NCBI RefSeq assembly: GCF_900582195.1 | Contig: NZ_UTHA01000125.1 | Span: forward strand, 61,769-125,768 | Direction of reading: 5' to 3' | Origin: Pseudomonas viridiflava | GTDB taxonomy: Bacteria > Pseudomonadota > Gammaproteobacteria > Pseudomonadales > Pseudomonadaceae | DNA: 64,000 bases | Shown: positions 25,429 to 34,795 of the stretch, in pieces | How positions within the stretch are numbered: the first letter of the stretch is position 1 | How the letters are laid out: the number at the start of each line of letters is the position of its first letter | Translations under genes and position numbers: made by a program | The notes under the pieces: generated by a model | Databases searched by the model: none | The model's input: only the letters and a program-made list of their open reading frames with translations | Told to the model about the DNA's origin: nothing

Positions 25429-26246
25429 ACACGGAACTGGATATCGAGTCACAAAAAAGTCCCGAACAGATCGAACGGGAAATAGACGCGCAGCGCGCCA
25501 GTATCGGCAACATCGTCGACAAGCTGGAAAGCAAGTTCACCCTTGGACAGATGTTTGATCAGGCGTGGGGCATGATGCAGAACAATGGCTCGACCTTCAT
25601 CAGCAACCTGGGTACCAGCGTGCGCAACAACCCGGTCCCGGCCGTGCTGACTTCGGTTGGATTGCTCTGGCTGATGATGGGCCAGAACCGGCCACCGGTG
25701 CAGCAACCAGCCTATCGTACGGGCCCGGATCAGGATAAAACCGGGGAATGGGCTGACGGTGTCGCAGAAGGTTTGGGCGCTGCTCGCGAGCATCTGCACC
25801 AGACCGCTGACACGCTCAAGGGCGGGTATCAGTCGCTGAAGGGCAAGGCCGCTCATTTGAGCGAGAACGTCAGCGCAGCCAGCGAAAACCTCAGTCATAC
25901 CCTGCACGACGCCAGCGATCGGCTTACACACAACTCGCAAGTGCTGGGGCAGCAATTCAATCAGTTGCTCCGAGAGCAGCCCTTGGTGGTGGCAGCGGCC
26001 GGCATTGCTCTGGGCGCCTTGCTCGGCGCTGCGCTGCCGTCGACCCGGACTGAGCAACGGTATATGGGGCGCACCAGTGCTGGCCTGGTCGACAAAGTGA
26101 AAAAACAGGCCCAAGAGGGTTATGAAACGGTGCGCGATACCGTGACCAAAACCACCGAGTATGCGCAGGCCGGGCCAGGAGCAAGTGCCTCAACGGACAC
26201 AACGCCCAAGAGCGCTGATCTTTCTGGCGGTTTAGGCACGTCCTGA
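25425..26246 (+). CDS. DUF3618-domain membrane protein, operon gene 3
   Basis: A 273-residue protein. The N-terminal DUF3618 motif is SPEQIEREIDAQRASIGNIVDKLESKF, with a membrane segment near 70-90 (NNPVPAVLTSVGLLWLMMG). A long amphipathic region of repeated helices follows (LKGGYQSLKGKAAHLSENVSAASENLSHTL). A second membrane segment (PLVVAAAGIALGALLGAALP) and a tail complete it. It is last in the operon and followed by a strong stem-loop. The function is unknown; the gene set recurs in proteobacterial stress regulons (family knowledge). Confidence 0.82.
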   Translation: MNTELDIESQKSPEQIEREIDAQRASIGNIVDKLESKFTLGQMFDQAWGMMQNNGSTFISNLGTSVRNNPVPAVLTSVGLLWLMMGQNRPPVQQPAYRTGPDQDKTGEWADGVAEGLGAAREHLHQTADTLKGGYQSLKGKAAHLSENVSAASENLSHTLHDASDRLTHNSQVLGQQFNQLLREQPLVVAAAGIALGALLGAALPSTRTEQRYMGRTSAGLVDKVKKQAQEGYETVRDTVTKTTEYAQAGPGASASTDTTPKSADLSGGLGTS

Positions 26247-26256
26247 CCGTTCGGCA

Positions 26257-26283
26257 CCGGGAGGCCGGTAACAGGCCTCCCGG
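26257..26283 (+). terminator. Strong stem-loop after the DUF3618 operon
   Basis: Perfect 10-bp stem CCGGGAGGCC / GGCCTCCCGG with a 7-nt loop, 10 bp after the DUF3618 stop. There is no following T run, so it may be a Rho-assisted terminator or mRNA stabiliser. Confidence 0.6.
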
Positions 26284-26316
26284 CGGAGGATTATCACTGA
26301 GGAGGTCACTGCGCCT

Positions 26317-26826
26317 ATGTCCATCGCCGATGACACTGTTCAATACCTGCGCGATAAAGCTTTGGTGGTGACCACGGCGGAGTCCTGCACGGCTGGCAAA
26401 ATCGTCACGCTGTTGTCGGAAGTGGAGGGCAGTGGCGAATTTATCGAATGTGGTTACGTCGTGTACTCGCCACAAGCCAAACAACGCCTGCTCCACGTCA
26501 ACCCGCAGACCATTGAAACGTTCAATCTGACCAGCGTTGAAGTGGCCAGAGAAATGGCAACCGGCGCGTTACGTGACAGCACCGCGAATGCTGCGATTGC
26601 AACCACCGGGATTCTCGGCCCGGACGATGTCGATGGCATTCCGGCAGGCACGATCTGTTTTGCCTGGGCTTTCCAGTCTGCGGATGAATGCTACGTGTTC
26701 AGTCGCGAGCATCGTTTCTGCGGCGGCCGTTGCCAGGTTCAGACCGAGGCGACGGAGTATGCGTTGCGATGGTTGCCGCATTTTCATCGGCGTGCACAAG
26801 CGGGTGAAGAGGAAAAGCTTCGATGA
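26317..26826 (+). CDS. CinA-family nicotinamide-nucleotide amidohydrolase (PncC-like)
   Basis: A 169-residue stand-alone CinA C-terminal domain, the deamidase of nicotinamide mononucleotide in NAD recycling. Family motifs are VVTTAESCTAGKIVTLLSEVEGSGEF, YVVYSPQAKQRLL and AIATTGILGPDD. Here the usual GIAGP reads GILGP, a small deviation. Housekeeping pncC in Pseudomonas lies next to recA, so this is probably a second copy. Its stop overlaps the next gene by 4 bp. GAGGAGG lies ahead of the start. Confidence 0.85.
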   Translation: MSIADDTVQYLRDKALVVTTAESCTAGKIVTLLSEVEGSGEFIECGYVVYSPQAKQRLLHVNPQTIETFNLTSVEVAREMATGALRDSTANAAIATTGILGPDDVDGIPAGTICFAWAFQSADECYVFSREHRFCGGRCQVQTEATEYALRWLPHFHRRAQAGEEEKLR

Positions 26827-27341
26827 ACGAAGATGTCGATCATCCAGACTTGCAGAGCCGCGAACGTCCTATTCGCGAAGACATGACCTATCAGTTGAAG
26901 GTCTGGCGTTTCGAGCGCGTTGGCTGGTACGTATTGGTGCTGGTCGTCGTGATGGCGCTGGCGGGCGTCTTTTCCAGAGGCTGGCTCAGCTCCAGAGAGG
27001 TGCGTAGCGAGGACGGCAACATCCGGGTGGAATATGAAATGTTCCATCGCAACGGTTCGACCAATGCGCTGAAAATCATGCTGAATTCAAACCCGGATGC
27101 CGCGGTGGAGTTGCAGCTCGCCGGGGAGATGCTGGACGGCTTCAGCATCGAAACGCTGCAGCCGCAACCGTTGCGTTCGAGCAGTTCTGCTCAGGGCCTC
27201 AAGCTCTGGCTACAACCCGACCGTGACGGTCGAGCGACGCTTTACATGACCTTGCGCGGCGATGGTCTCGGGTTGTTTCGCAGTCAGATCGCAACGCCCG
27301 GCAACCATGGCGTGAAGCTTGATCAGTTCATTTTTCCTTAG
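26823..27341 (+). CDS. Hypothetical single-TM protein
   Basis: A 172-residue protein I do not recognise. A charged N-terminus is followed by one TM helix (about 33-52, VGWYVLVLVVVMALAGVFSRGW). A beta-rich extracytoplasmic domain (REVRSEDGNIRVEYEMFHRNG, then LKLWLQPDRDGRATLYMTLRGDGLGLFRSQI) ends in FIFP. It is overlapped by the CinA-like gene and sits 7 bp before the DUF421 gene, so the three are co-transcribed. The constant pairing with a YetF-like protein suggests a shared envelope role (inference). Confidence 0.75.
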   Translation: MNEDVDHPDLQSRERPIREDMTYQLKVWRFERVGWYVLVLVVVMALAGVFSRGWLSSREVRSEDGNIRVEYEMFHRNGSTNALKIMLNSNPDAAVELQLAGEMLDGFSIETLQPQPLRSSSSAQGLKLWLQPDRDGRATLYMTLRGDGLGLFRSQIATPGNHGVKLDQFIFP

Positions 27342-27348
27342 GTGACTT

Positions 27349-27795
27349 ATGGATTCGGTATTGCGGGCAGGGGCCATGTATCTGGCGCTGATGGTGCTGT
27401 TCAAGATCGCCGGACGGCGCTCGCTGGCGGAGCTGACAACGTTCGATTTCGTGCTGTTGATGATGATCGGCGAGGCCACCCAGCAGGCCTTGCTGGGCGA
27501 TGATTTTTCGCTGACCAACGCCATTATCGTCATTGTGACCCTGATCGCGATCGATGTCGGGTTGTCCTTGCTTAAACAACGCTCGACATGGGTGTCGAGG
27601 CTGATCGATGGCGAACCGACGATCATCGTCGAGAACGGAAAGCTGCTGCACAAGCGCCTGCGTCATGCTCGCCTGGTTGAAGCGGACGTGATGGAAGCGG
27701 CGCGTTCCAGTCAGGGCATCGAGAAGCTGGAAGAGATCAAGTTTGCGATCATTGAGCGCAATGGCAAGATCTCCTTCATTACCCGAGAGGAATAG
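27349..27795 (+). CDS. DUF421/YetF-family membrane protein
   Basis: A 148-residue protein with about three TM helices in residues 1-70 (LALMVLFKIAGRRSLAELTTFDFVLLMMIGEATQQALLG). A C-terminal cytoplasmic DUF421 domain follows (LIDGEPTIIVENGKLLHKRLRHARL). The IAGRRSLAELTTFDFV motif is diagnostic for the YetF group, which has been linked to spore or envelope properties in Bacillus but has no settled biochemical role. It is the last gene of the 26317-27795 operon. Confidence 0.88.
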   Translation: MDSVLRAGAMYLALMVLFKIAGRRSLAELTTFDFVLLMMIGEATQQALLGDDFSLTNAIIVIVTLIAIDVGLSLLKQRSTWVSRLIDGEPTIIVENGKLLHKRLRHARLVEADVMEAARSSQGIEKLEEIKFAIIERNGKISFITREE

Positions 27796-27913
27796 ACTGG
27801 CTCTCGCCTTCGTACCGCGATCCTCCTGGAACCCCTGACTGGTTCAAGGCCTGAGCATAAACAGTCCCAGGAGGTTTACATTGCTTTACGGCATGTCGCT
27901 TACTGCCCGTCAG

Positions 27914-28924
27914 TCATGAAACCTTGATCACCACTTTGCCGAAGGCGCCACGGGCCAGGTGCTCGAATGCCTTATGCGCGTCTTCGAATGCATAGGTCTG
28001 ATCAATCACCGGGCGTATCGCGTGCTTGTCGAGGAATGCGTTCATGCGATCAAACGATGAGCGAGGAGCCACCGCGATACCACGGATTGTGGTCTGACGG
28101 AAGATCAGCGGCATCAGGCTCAGCGTAGTGGTTTGCCCGGTCAGAAAGCCGATTTGTGCAATTTTGCCAGCAGCCTTGGTGGCCAGGATGGACTGGTTCA
28201 GCCCTTCACCCCCTGCGACATCCAGCAGCAGGTCAACGCCTTTGCCGTCGGTGAGCTTCAACACTTCCTCTTCCCAGCGCGGGAAGGTCCGATAGTTAAC
28301 GCCGGCCACTGCGCCAAGCTGTTTCACTCGTTCAAGATTGGTCTCGCTGCTGGACGTCACAATCACCTTGGCGCCAAGGGCTGTTGCCAATTGCACAGCG
28401 AAGATCGATACGCCGCCGGTGCCCTGCACCAGGACGGTCTGGCCCGGCTGGATCTGGCCGTAATCCACCAGCGAGTACCACGCCGTCAGCGCGGCGATCG
28501 GCAATGTCGAGGCCTCTTCGTCGGACATGTTGTCCGGCGCACGAACTGCACTTTGTTCGTGAATGATCATGTATTCGGCCAACCCACCCGGCAGAGGCAT
28601 ACCGAAGCAGTAGGCAGGTTCGTCCGGCCCCGGCTCGCCGTCAATCCAGCGTGAGTACAGGTGCGAGTTGACGCGGTCGCCCACCTTGAATCGGCTGACG
28701 CCTTCACCCACAGCGATGACCGTGCCTGCCGCATCGCTGACCGGAATCAACGGCTTGGGCACCAGATGCGGCTCATAAAAACCATCGATGATCGCCTTGT
28801 CACGGAAGTTAAGCGAAACCGCGCCGATCTTTACCAATAGCTCGCCGGCCTTGGGTTCAGGCGTAGGGGTTTCGCTCAGTGCGAGGTTGTCGAGGCCGAA
28901 ATCATTCAGAAGCCATGCTTTCAT
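27914..28924 (-). CDS. Zinc-independent MDR alcohol dehydrogenase/quinone reductase
   Basis: Cytosolic NAD(P)-dependent reductase of 336 residues. The start at 28924 gives MKAWLLNDFGLDNLALSETPTPEPKAGELLVKI, standard for the superfamily; a longer frame is leader sequence. The GroES-like domain is followed by the nucleotide loop VQGTGGVSIFAVQLATALG and LLLDVAGGEGL. The structural four-cysteine lobe is missing, so a reductase role is as likely as alcohol oxidation. It is divergent from the LysR gene at 29080. Confidence 0.88.
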   Translation of the reverse strand: MKAWLLNDFGLDNLALSETPTPEPKAGELLVKIGAVSLNFRDKAIIDGFYEPHLVPKPLIPVSDAAGTVIAVGEGVSRFKVGDRVNSHLYSRWIDGEPGPDEPAYCFGMPLPGGLAEYMIIHEQSAVRAPDNMSDEEASTLPIAALTAWYSLVDYGQIQPGQTVLVQGTGGVSIFAVQLATALGAKVIVTSSSETNLERVKQLGAVAGVNYRTFPRWEEEVLKLTDGKGVDLLLDVAGGEGLNQSILATKAAGKIAQIGFLTGQTTTLSLMPLIFRQTTIRGIAVAPRSSFDRMNAFLDKHAIRPVIDQTYAFEDAHKAFEHLARGAFGKVVIKVS

Positions 28925-29079
28925 GGAAGTTGTCTCCAGTGGGTGAGTTCGAAGACATTGTTCCCGGGTATGGCGCGTCGATAAATGCCCGGGACAGCAC
29001 AGGATTGTTAACTCTGAAAGCAACAATAAATCGAATACCTGCTAGGCTGATGGCAACAAAATAATTGTCAGAGGACGTT

Positions 29080-29997
29080 ATGGAGCTGCTTCAGTCCTTC
29101 CAGGTGTTTGCCCGATTGGCCGAACTCAGCAGTTTTACCCGGGTAGCCGATGCGATGCAGATCGGCCGGCCGCAGGTGACCCGTGCGATTCAGGAACTCG
29201 AAACATCCATTGGCGTGCGCCTGTTTCAGCGCACCACCCGGACAGTGAGACTGACGTCGGAGGGCGAGCAATTCTATGCGCGGGTCAAAACCATTCTCGG
29301 GGAGATTTCCGATGTCACCGCGATGTTCTCGACGCCGGATTCAATCTTGCGTGGTCGATTACGCGTCGATATACCCACCGCTTTTTCGCAGCCTGGGCTG
29401 ATCGAGAGCTTACGAGCATTTTCCACGCGCTATCCCTCAATCGAACTGGCCCTGGGGGTGACAGACAGAACGGTCGATCTGGTCGCCGAGGGGGTGGACT
29501 GCGCGTTGCGCATCGGCGAGTTACCCAGTTCAAGTCTTATCGCGCGGCGTATTGGTCTGGCCACCATGGTCACCTGTGCGGCGCCGCGATACCTGGAGGA
29601 GTACGGTGCACCTGAAACCCTGGAAGATCTCGGCAGACACCGTGGGGTGACCTTCCTGTCGGGGCAGAACCAACGTCCGCTGGCCTGGCAATTCGTGGAG
29701 GGCGGTCGCGAGCAATCTCATATCTGTCGCCAAGGCATCACCGTCAACGAGTCCAACGCTTATATCGAATGCGGTGTTGCCGGGTTTGGCATTCTTCAGG
29801 CACCCGGCATCGCCCTGGATCGGTTCCTGGCCAACGGATCTCTGGTTGAAGTCCTGCAGGACTATCGCCCGCATCCACGTCCCGTATCAGTGTTGTATCC
29901 CAGTCGTTCGCACCTGGCCCCGCAGGTTGAAGCGTTCGTTGAGTGGATTGGCGAACAGTTTCCAAAGCTTTATGGACGTTGGCTGGCGGGACGGTGA
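29080..29997 (+). CDS. LysR-family transcriptional regulator
   Basis: LTTR of 305 residues. The ATG at 29080 with GAGGA 5 nt upstream is preferred over an upstream TTG at 29065. HTH: SSFTRVADAMQIGRPQVTRAIQELE; effector domain: RGRLRVDIPTAFSQPGLIESL and YLEEYGAPETLEDLGRHRGVTF, a CrgA-type regulator. It is divergent from the MDR gene by 155 bp, the likely target. Confidence 0.9.
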   Translation: MELLQSFQVFARLAELSSFTRVADAMQIGRPQVTRAIQELETSIGVRLFQRTTRTVRLTSEGEQFYARVKTILGEISDVTAMFSTPDSILRGRLRVDIPTAFSQPGLIESLRAFSTRYPSIELALGVTDRTVDLVAEGVDCALRIGELPSSSLIARRIGLATMVTCAAPRYLEEYGAPETLEDLGRHRGVTFLSGQNQRPLAWQFVEGGREQSHICRQGITVNESNAYIECGVAGFGILQAPGIALDRFLANGSLVEVLQDYRPHPRPVSVLYPSRSHLAPQVEAFVEWIGEQFPKLYGRWLAGR

Positions 29998-30094
29998 CGT
30001 CAGCAGGGCAGTTCGTTTCTGGCCTTGCCCTGCCTGTCGCCAGCGCCGCATAAGCGCGCCTGTGACAAATCCCCCGGTGAAACACGCGTCACAC

Positions 30095-31048
30095 CTAGGC
30101 TTCGACCTCAGCCTTGACCACCGACTTACGGTACGTCAGCAAAACGATGCCCGTGACCACGATCATCCCGCCGAGTATCTGTCCGTGGCTGAGCATCTGG
30201 TCCAGCACGATCCAGCCCATCAGCAGCGTTGCCAATGGCTCGATGTTCATGACCGGCGCATTGCGCGGCATGTCCAGTCGAGGGACCGAAATGAACAGGA
30301 CGATAAAACCTGTGCCGTACAGCACCATCAGCGTGGCGAGGGCCAACCATCCGGTCGAGGTGGCGGGCAGGTTCAGTCCGCCGGGAAGGGCACCCGTCAG
30401 CCCTGCCAGGTTGACGCTGCTGAACACGATGAAAATGGTCAGCAGACTGCGCACCGAGCCACGTACCTGAGACAGCTTGTGATCGGTGATCCACAACGCG
30501 CAGGCGAACACGCTGGCGGCGCAGAACGCGAGCGCGACGCCCGTCAGCCATTGCGCACTGACGTCTGTCGTGGTCGAGAGCCGCCCTGGGACATCCAGCA
30601 CGAACACAAGGCCCAGTAGAATCAAGCCCATCAACGTCGCGGTGCGGGCGCTCGGTCGCGGGCCACCCAGCGCCCAGGTGAGCAATGCCAGCAGAATAGG
30701 GAATACGTTCGCCACCAGCAGGGCAAGCGCCACCGGCACCCGTGCGACAGCAGAGTAGAGGCATAGACTCTGCGCAGTGATCAGCAACCCCAGCAACAGC
30801 TGCCAGCGCCAGGCACCCGCCGGCAAACGCAGGCTTTGTCTTTGCCACAGCACCAGAATGGCGAGCACCAGCAAAGTCCCGCCGGAACGCATCAAAATCG
30901 CCAGCAGCACACCCGCGCCATCATCAAAGGCTACCCGCGCCGCCACATGATTGCCGGCAAACGCACAGCCCATGCACAACAGAATGATCACTGCGAGATA
31001 ACGGGGGTAGGGCGGCGGTACGGTTTGCGTAGCGATAGGGCGAGGCAT
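30095..31048 (-). CDS. EamA/DMT-family exporter
   Basis: Ten-TM drug/metabolite transporter of 317 residues made of two EamA repeats (about 15-145 and 165-305). The first repeat has CMGCAFAGNHVAARVAFDDGAG and the second LMVLYGTGFIVLFIS plus EPLATLLMGWIVLDQMLSHGQILGGMIVVTGI. The start at 31048 (MPRPIATQTVPPPYPRYL) removes a long unsupported leader. Family members export amino acids, nucleosides or toxic metabolites. The substrate is not inferable here. Confidence 0.88.
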   Translation of the reverse strand: MPRPIATQTVPPPYPRYLAVIILLCMGCAFAGNHVAARVAFDDGAGVLLAILMRSGGTLLVLAILVLWQRQSLRLPAGAWRWQLLLGLLITAQSLCLYSAVARVPVALALLVANVFPILLALLTWALGGPRPSARTATLMGLILLGLVFVLDVPGRLSTTTDVSAQWLTGVALAFCAASVFACALWITDHKLSQVRGSVRSLLTIFIVFSSVNLAGLTGALPGGLNLPATSTGWLALATLMVLYGTGFIVLFISVPRLDMPRNAPVMNIEPLATLLMGWIVLDQMLSHGQILGGMIVVTGIVLLTYRKSVVKAEVEA

Positions 31049-31235
31049 GGCAGATCTCAGGATTGTTAGCCGTTCGAACGACTTGGTTATTATTAGGTTG
31101 TCGTACAACCATCCCGTTTTATCGCATTCGACGACGTCGGGCAATAGACCTGAAAGTGCACAGCCACGCATATGCTTGGCGTTACGGTGGATTTCCCACG
31201 CATCTGATTAAGCAAAGAGATCGTATGACCTAAGA

Positions 31236-31256
31236 GAAAAGGGGCGCGTTCGCCCC
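31236..31256 (-). terminator. Rho-independent terminator of the Old Yellow Enzyme gene
   Basis: Stem GGGGCG / CGCCCC with a 4-nt loop at 31241-31256. On the minus strand it is followed by TTTTCTCTT. It lies 21 bp after the stop of the OYE gene. Confidence 0.8.
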
Positions 31257-31276
31257 TCCCACAGGTCTGCATTTGT

Positions 31277-32389
31277 TCAGGCATGAAACGGATAATCGAT
31301 GTACCCTCGCTGATCCCCGCCGAAAAAACTGCTTGGATCCGGCGCGTTGAGTGCCAAACCCTCGTGCAGCCGGCGCGGCAAGTCCGGATTGGCCAGGAAC
31401 GGGCGGCCAAACGCGATGATGTCGGCACGATCGGCAATCAGCGCCTGTTCGGCAGATAGCGCATCGTAGCCGCCCGCCAGAATCAACACGCCGTTCCACG
31501 TTTTGCGCAACCGGGCAATGATCGCGTCCCAGCGCGGGTCGAAATTCTCATCTTTGACGGTGCCAACCATCGCCGGCTCGACCAGGTGCAGGTAGGCCAG
31601 ATTCCATTGATTAAGCGCCTCGACGAGGTGGCCGAAGGTTGCCTCCGGAGTGTCATCGCCCATGCCCATAAAACGCCCCATCGGCGTCAGGCGCACGCCG
31701 ACCCGTTCGGCACCGACTTCTTCAGCGACGGCCGCAACCACTTCCAGCAGAAACCGCACGCGATTTTCCACGCTGCCGCCATAGGCATCGTCACGCTGGT
31801 TGCTGTTGCTGTTAAGAAACTGATCGAGCAGGTAACCGTTGCCGGCATGAATCTCTACACCGTCCATGCCCGCCTGCAACGCGTTGCGCGCGGCCACGCG
31901 GTAGTCTTCGACGATGCCGGCGATTTCTGCCGTTTCCAGCGCACGAGGCACCGGCACATCGCCCCAGACGCCGTTACCGTTTTCGTCGACGATAAACGTC
32001 TTGCCCGGCACAGGCAGGGCGCTGGGCGCAACCGGCAGGCCGGCATCGGGTTGAAAGCTGGGGTGGGAAACCCGGCCGACGTGCCACAGTTGCATGAAGA
32101 TCAACCCGCCGGCCTCGTGCACCGCCGCGCTGACGTCACGCCACGCCCGGACCTGCTCAGGGCTGTAGATGCCCGGCGTCCAGGCGTAACCCTGAGCCTG
32201 CCGGGAGATTTGTGTGGCCTCGGTGATGATCAGCGCGGCACTAGCCCGCTGGCGGTAGTACTCGGCGTTCATCGGTGTCGGCACATCGCCCGGTTGACCG
32301 GCGCGTGAGCGCGTCAACGGCGCCATCGCCACGCGATGGGCGAGGGTATAAGGACCGAGTGCGATGGGTTGAAACAGACGACGGGTCAT
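31277..32389 (-). CDS. Old Yellow Enzyme alkene reductase (NemA-like)
   Basis: FMN-dependent ene-reductase of 370 residues. Signatures: APLTRSRAGQPGDVPT, LWHVGRVSHPSFQPD, the substrate-binding His/Asn pair in GVEIHAGNGYLLDQFL, and AFGRPFLANPDLPRRL near the C-terminus. This matches N-ethylmaleimide/xenobiotic reductases, which reduce activated alkenes, nitrate esters and nitroaromatics. It appears monocistronic. No TetR-type nemR gene is adjacent, so regulation is unknown. Confidence 0.93.
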   Translation of the reverse strand: MTRRLFQPIALGPYTLAHRVAMAPLTRSRAGQPGDVPTPMNAEYYRQRASAALIITEATQISRQAQGYAWTPGIYSPEQVRAWRDVSAAVHEAGGLIFMQLWHVGRVSHPSFQPDAGLPVAPSALPVPGKTFIVDENGNGVWGDVPVPRALETAEIAGIVEDYRVAARNALQAGMDGVEIHAGNGYLLDQFLNSNSNQRDDAYGGSVENRVRFLLEVVAAVAEEVGAERVGVRLTPMGRFMGMGDDTPEATFGHLVEALNQWNLAYLHLVEPAMVGTVKDENFDPRWDAIIARLRKTWNGVLILAGGYDALSAEQALIADRADIIAFGRPFLANPDLPRRLHEGLALNAPDPSSFFGGDQRGYIDYPFHA

Positions 32390-32560
32390 GGGTAGCTCCA
32401 GATTTCAATTAAAGGAATTCAAGCGCGGCAGGGGGGGCCGCGAACCACTGCCGCTAACTTAACCGGGGGCAGCGGGGCTGATAATCGGTGGCCGGCGCTA
32501 CGCTGTTTTGCGCAAGGCGCAACGGCGCCCGTGCTCATCAGCGATGAACACGGGTGTGGC

Positions 32561-34795
32561 TCAGGCGGGTTGGTTTGAGCGCGTCAGCGGCAGGTTCAGC
32601 CAGCGCCGGCCGGTGGCGTTGGCGACGGCGTTGCCAAGAGCGGCGGCCATCGGCCCCTGGACGATTTCAGCAGCACCGAGGAACGGTTCTCCCGGCTGGT
32701 CGAGCAAATGCACGTCGACTTTTTTCGGCAGTTGCGTGAAACGCAGAATCGGATAGCCGCTCCAGTCGTAGCTGCGGATGCCTCCCGCGTCGTAGGCGAC
32801 TTTTTCGTATAAGGTCCAGCTCGCGGACTGCACGATGCCGCCCTCGACCTGATTGCGCAGGCCATCGGGGCTGACGATCTGGCCGACGTCCACCGCCGTC
32901 ACCACGTGATCGATACGGATCTCGCCGGTCTGCGGATGCACTCGAAGTTTCACCGCGATGGCGCAGTAACCCATGATGTTTTTGTAGCGGGCAAAGGCGA
33001 AACCGATACCGGCGCCGGGCGCGCTGCTTTTTTGCGGCCAGCCGATCTCGTCACGCACACGTTCCACGACCGCACGGGCACGTGGATCGCTGAGGTGGGC
33101 CAGGCGCAACGCGACCGCGTCGATGCCGGCCTTGATCGCCAGCTCGTCGATACTCGCCTCGATGGCGAAGATGTTGATGTGCGCACCCAGCGAGCGCATG
33201 GCCGAGGTGCGAAAGGGCATCTCGGTGACGAAGGTCATGTTGATGCGCGTCGAGTTCAATTCGTACAGCGGCACCGCGTTGCGATCACCATCGCCTTCGG
33301 GCTGGGCGATCGGCACGGAGGGCGCCGAGGCGAAGGGCCGCGCGAGCAAGCGTGCCGGCAACAGGCGTCCGGCGTTGACGATGCGTTCGTTGTGCGGCGT
33401 GGTCCATAGTTCGTAGGCCCAGTCCTGCAGACGACCCTCGGTGAGGCCGGCGTCGACTTCAGTAACCATCGCCGAGCTATACGGTTCCCAAAGATTTTCC
33501 TGTTCGCGCATCCACTGCACGCGCACCGGCGTGCCGGGCACGCGCAGGGCAATCAATGCTGCATCGGCAGCGGCATCATCGGCGCCGTTGTGCCCGTAAC
33601 ACCCTGAGCCTTCGATATGAATACAACGCACCCGATCAGGTGGCAGACCGAGCATTTCGGCAATCCCGGCGCGCAGCGGGTAAACGCCTTGGGTATGGGT
33701 CCAGACGGTGAGCGTGCCGTCCTTGAACCAGGCCACCGCGCAGGACGGGCCGATTGAGCCATGCATCAAATACTGCTTGGTGACCCGCGCCTGAAAACGC
33801 GTGTCGGCCGCGCCGCTCGGCGTGCCGCTGTTGCTGATCGGATAGCGCCGTGAGGGCAGGCGTTTGAGCAGGCCATGAATCTCGGCCGGCTCGGGAATCG
33901 CATCGACGCTGCTCCACTGCGCGACTTCGCTAGCACGGCGCATGGCTTTGATCGCTTGCCACTCATCACCAGCGACCACCGCCAGATAGTTGCCGTCGCG
34001 GATCACCTTGACCACACCAGCCTGAGCCTCGATGGACGCCGCATCGAATGCTTGCAACGTGCAGCCAGGACGGGGCGGGCGGATCACCCGCGCATGCAGC
34101 ATGCCCGGCAGGCGCATGTCCTGGACGAACGCCGCACCACCGCTGACTTTCGCCGGGATGTCGAGGCGCGGCAACGAATGGCCGATCAGTTTGAAGTCAG
34201 CGGCGGCCATCGCCGGTGACTGAGCCTTGGCATATTGATGCACATCGACATGTTTGACCGCGTCGGCGTAACTCATCCGTTGAGCGGCCGGGCCTTCGAT
34301 CACACCATCGCGGGTGCTCAGCAGTGCTGCATCAACCTGCCAACGGCGCGCGGCGGCCTCGACGAGCATTTCGCGCACCTGCGCGGCGGCGTTATACAAC
34401 GCGGTACCGCTGTCGAAAATGCTGTGGCTGCCGGCGGTGTAGCCTTCGTTGGGCGTCAGCGCGGTGTCGGCGGTGAGCAGGTTGATCGCGGATGCCGGCA
34501 CCTGCAAACGCTCGGCGGCGATTTGCAGCAGCGCGGTTTTCACTCCGGTGCCCAATTCGACCTTGCCGGTGTAGACGGTAATGCCGTCGGCGCCGATGCG
34601 GATCCAGGCGTCGAGAAACGGATTGGTGCGCAGGCTGCCGGGCAGGTCAGGCGCGAGGACCACGGTGCCGAGCGTATCGACTTCCGTATCCGCCAACACA
34701 CGCCGCGCCACCGGCATCAGGGTGAACGCCATCAACAACGCACCACCACGCAGGAAGGCGCGTCGACTCGGCTGCAAACCCTTCGACTCACTCAT
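32561..34795 (-). CDS. Periplasmic aldehyde dehydrogenase, molybdopterin-binding subunit
   Basis: Large subunit (744 residues) of a xanthine-oxidase-family aldehyde or hydroxylating dehydrogenase. The ATG at 34795 overlaps the stop of the Fe-S subunit gene and starts a Tat signal: QPSRRAFLRGGALLMAFTLMP, ending near ARRVLA. The body shows LGTGVKTALLQIAAERL, ASCGYGHNG-like EGSGCYGHNGADDAAADAALIA, and a C-terminal catalytic region with VDVGQIVSPDGLRNQVEGGIVQSASWTLYE and GEPFLGAAEIVQGPMAAALGNAV. The GxAE segment (LGAAE) supplies the catalytic glutamate. This is the IorB/aldehyde-oxidase type that passes electrons through the 2Fe-2S subunit to the cytochrome encoded upstream. Confidence 0.92.
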   Translation of the reverse strand: MSESKGLQPSRRAFLRGGALLMAFTLMPVARRVLADTEVDTLGTVVLAPDLPGSLRTNPFLDAWIRIGADGITVYTGKVELGTGVKTALLQIAAERLQVPASAINLLTADTALTPNEGYTAGSHSIFDSGTALYNAAAQVREMLVEAAARRWQVDAALLSTRDGVIEGPAAQRMSYADAVKHVDVHQYAKAQSPAMAAADFKLIGHSLPRLDIPAKVSGGAAFVQDMRLPGMLHARVIRPPRPGCTLQAFDAASIEAQAGVVKVIRDGNYLAVVAGDEWQAIKAMRRASEVAQWSSVDAIPEPAEIHGLLKRLPSRRYPISNSGTPSGAADTRFQARVTKQYLMHGSIGPSCAVAWFKDGTLTVWTHTQGVYPLRAGIAEMLGLPPDRVRCIHIEGSGCYGHNGADDAAADAALIALRVPGTPVRVQWMREQENLWEPYSSAMVTEVDAGLTEGRLQDWAYELWTTPHNERIVNAGRLLPARLLARPFASAPSVPIAQPEGDGDRNAVPLYELNSTRINMTFVTEMPFRTSAMRSLGAHINIFAIEASIDELAIKAGIDAVALRLAHLSDPRARAVVERVRDEIGWPQKSSAPGAGIGFAFARYKNIMGYCAIAVKLRVHPQTGEIRIDHVVTAVDVGQIVSPDGLRNQVEGGIVQSASWTLYEKVAYDAGGIRSYDWSGYPILRFTQLPKKVDVHLLDQPGEPFLGAAEIVQGPMAAALGNAVANATGRRWLNLPLTRSNQPA

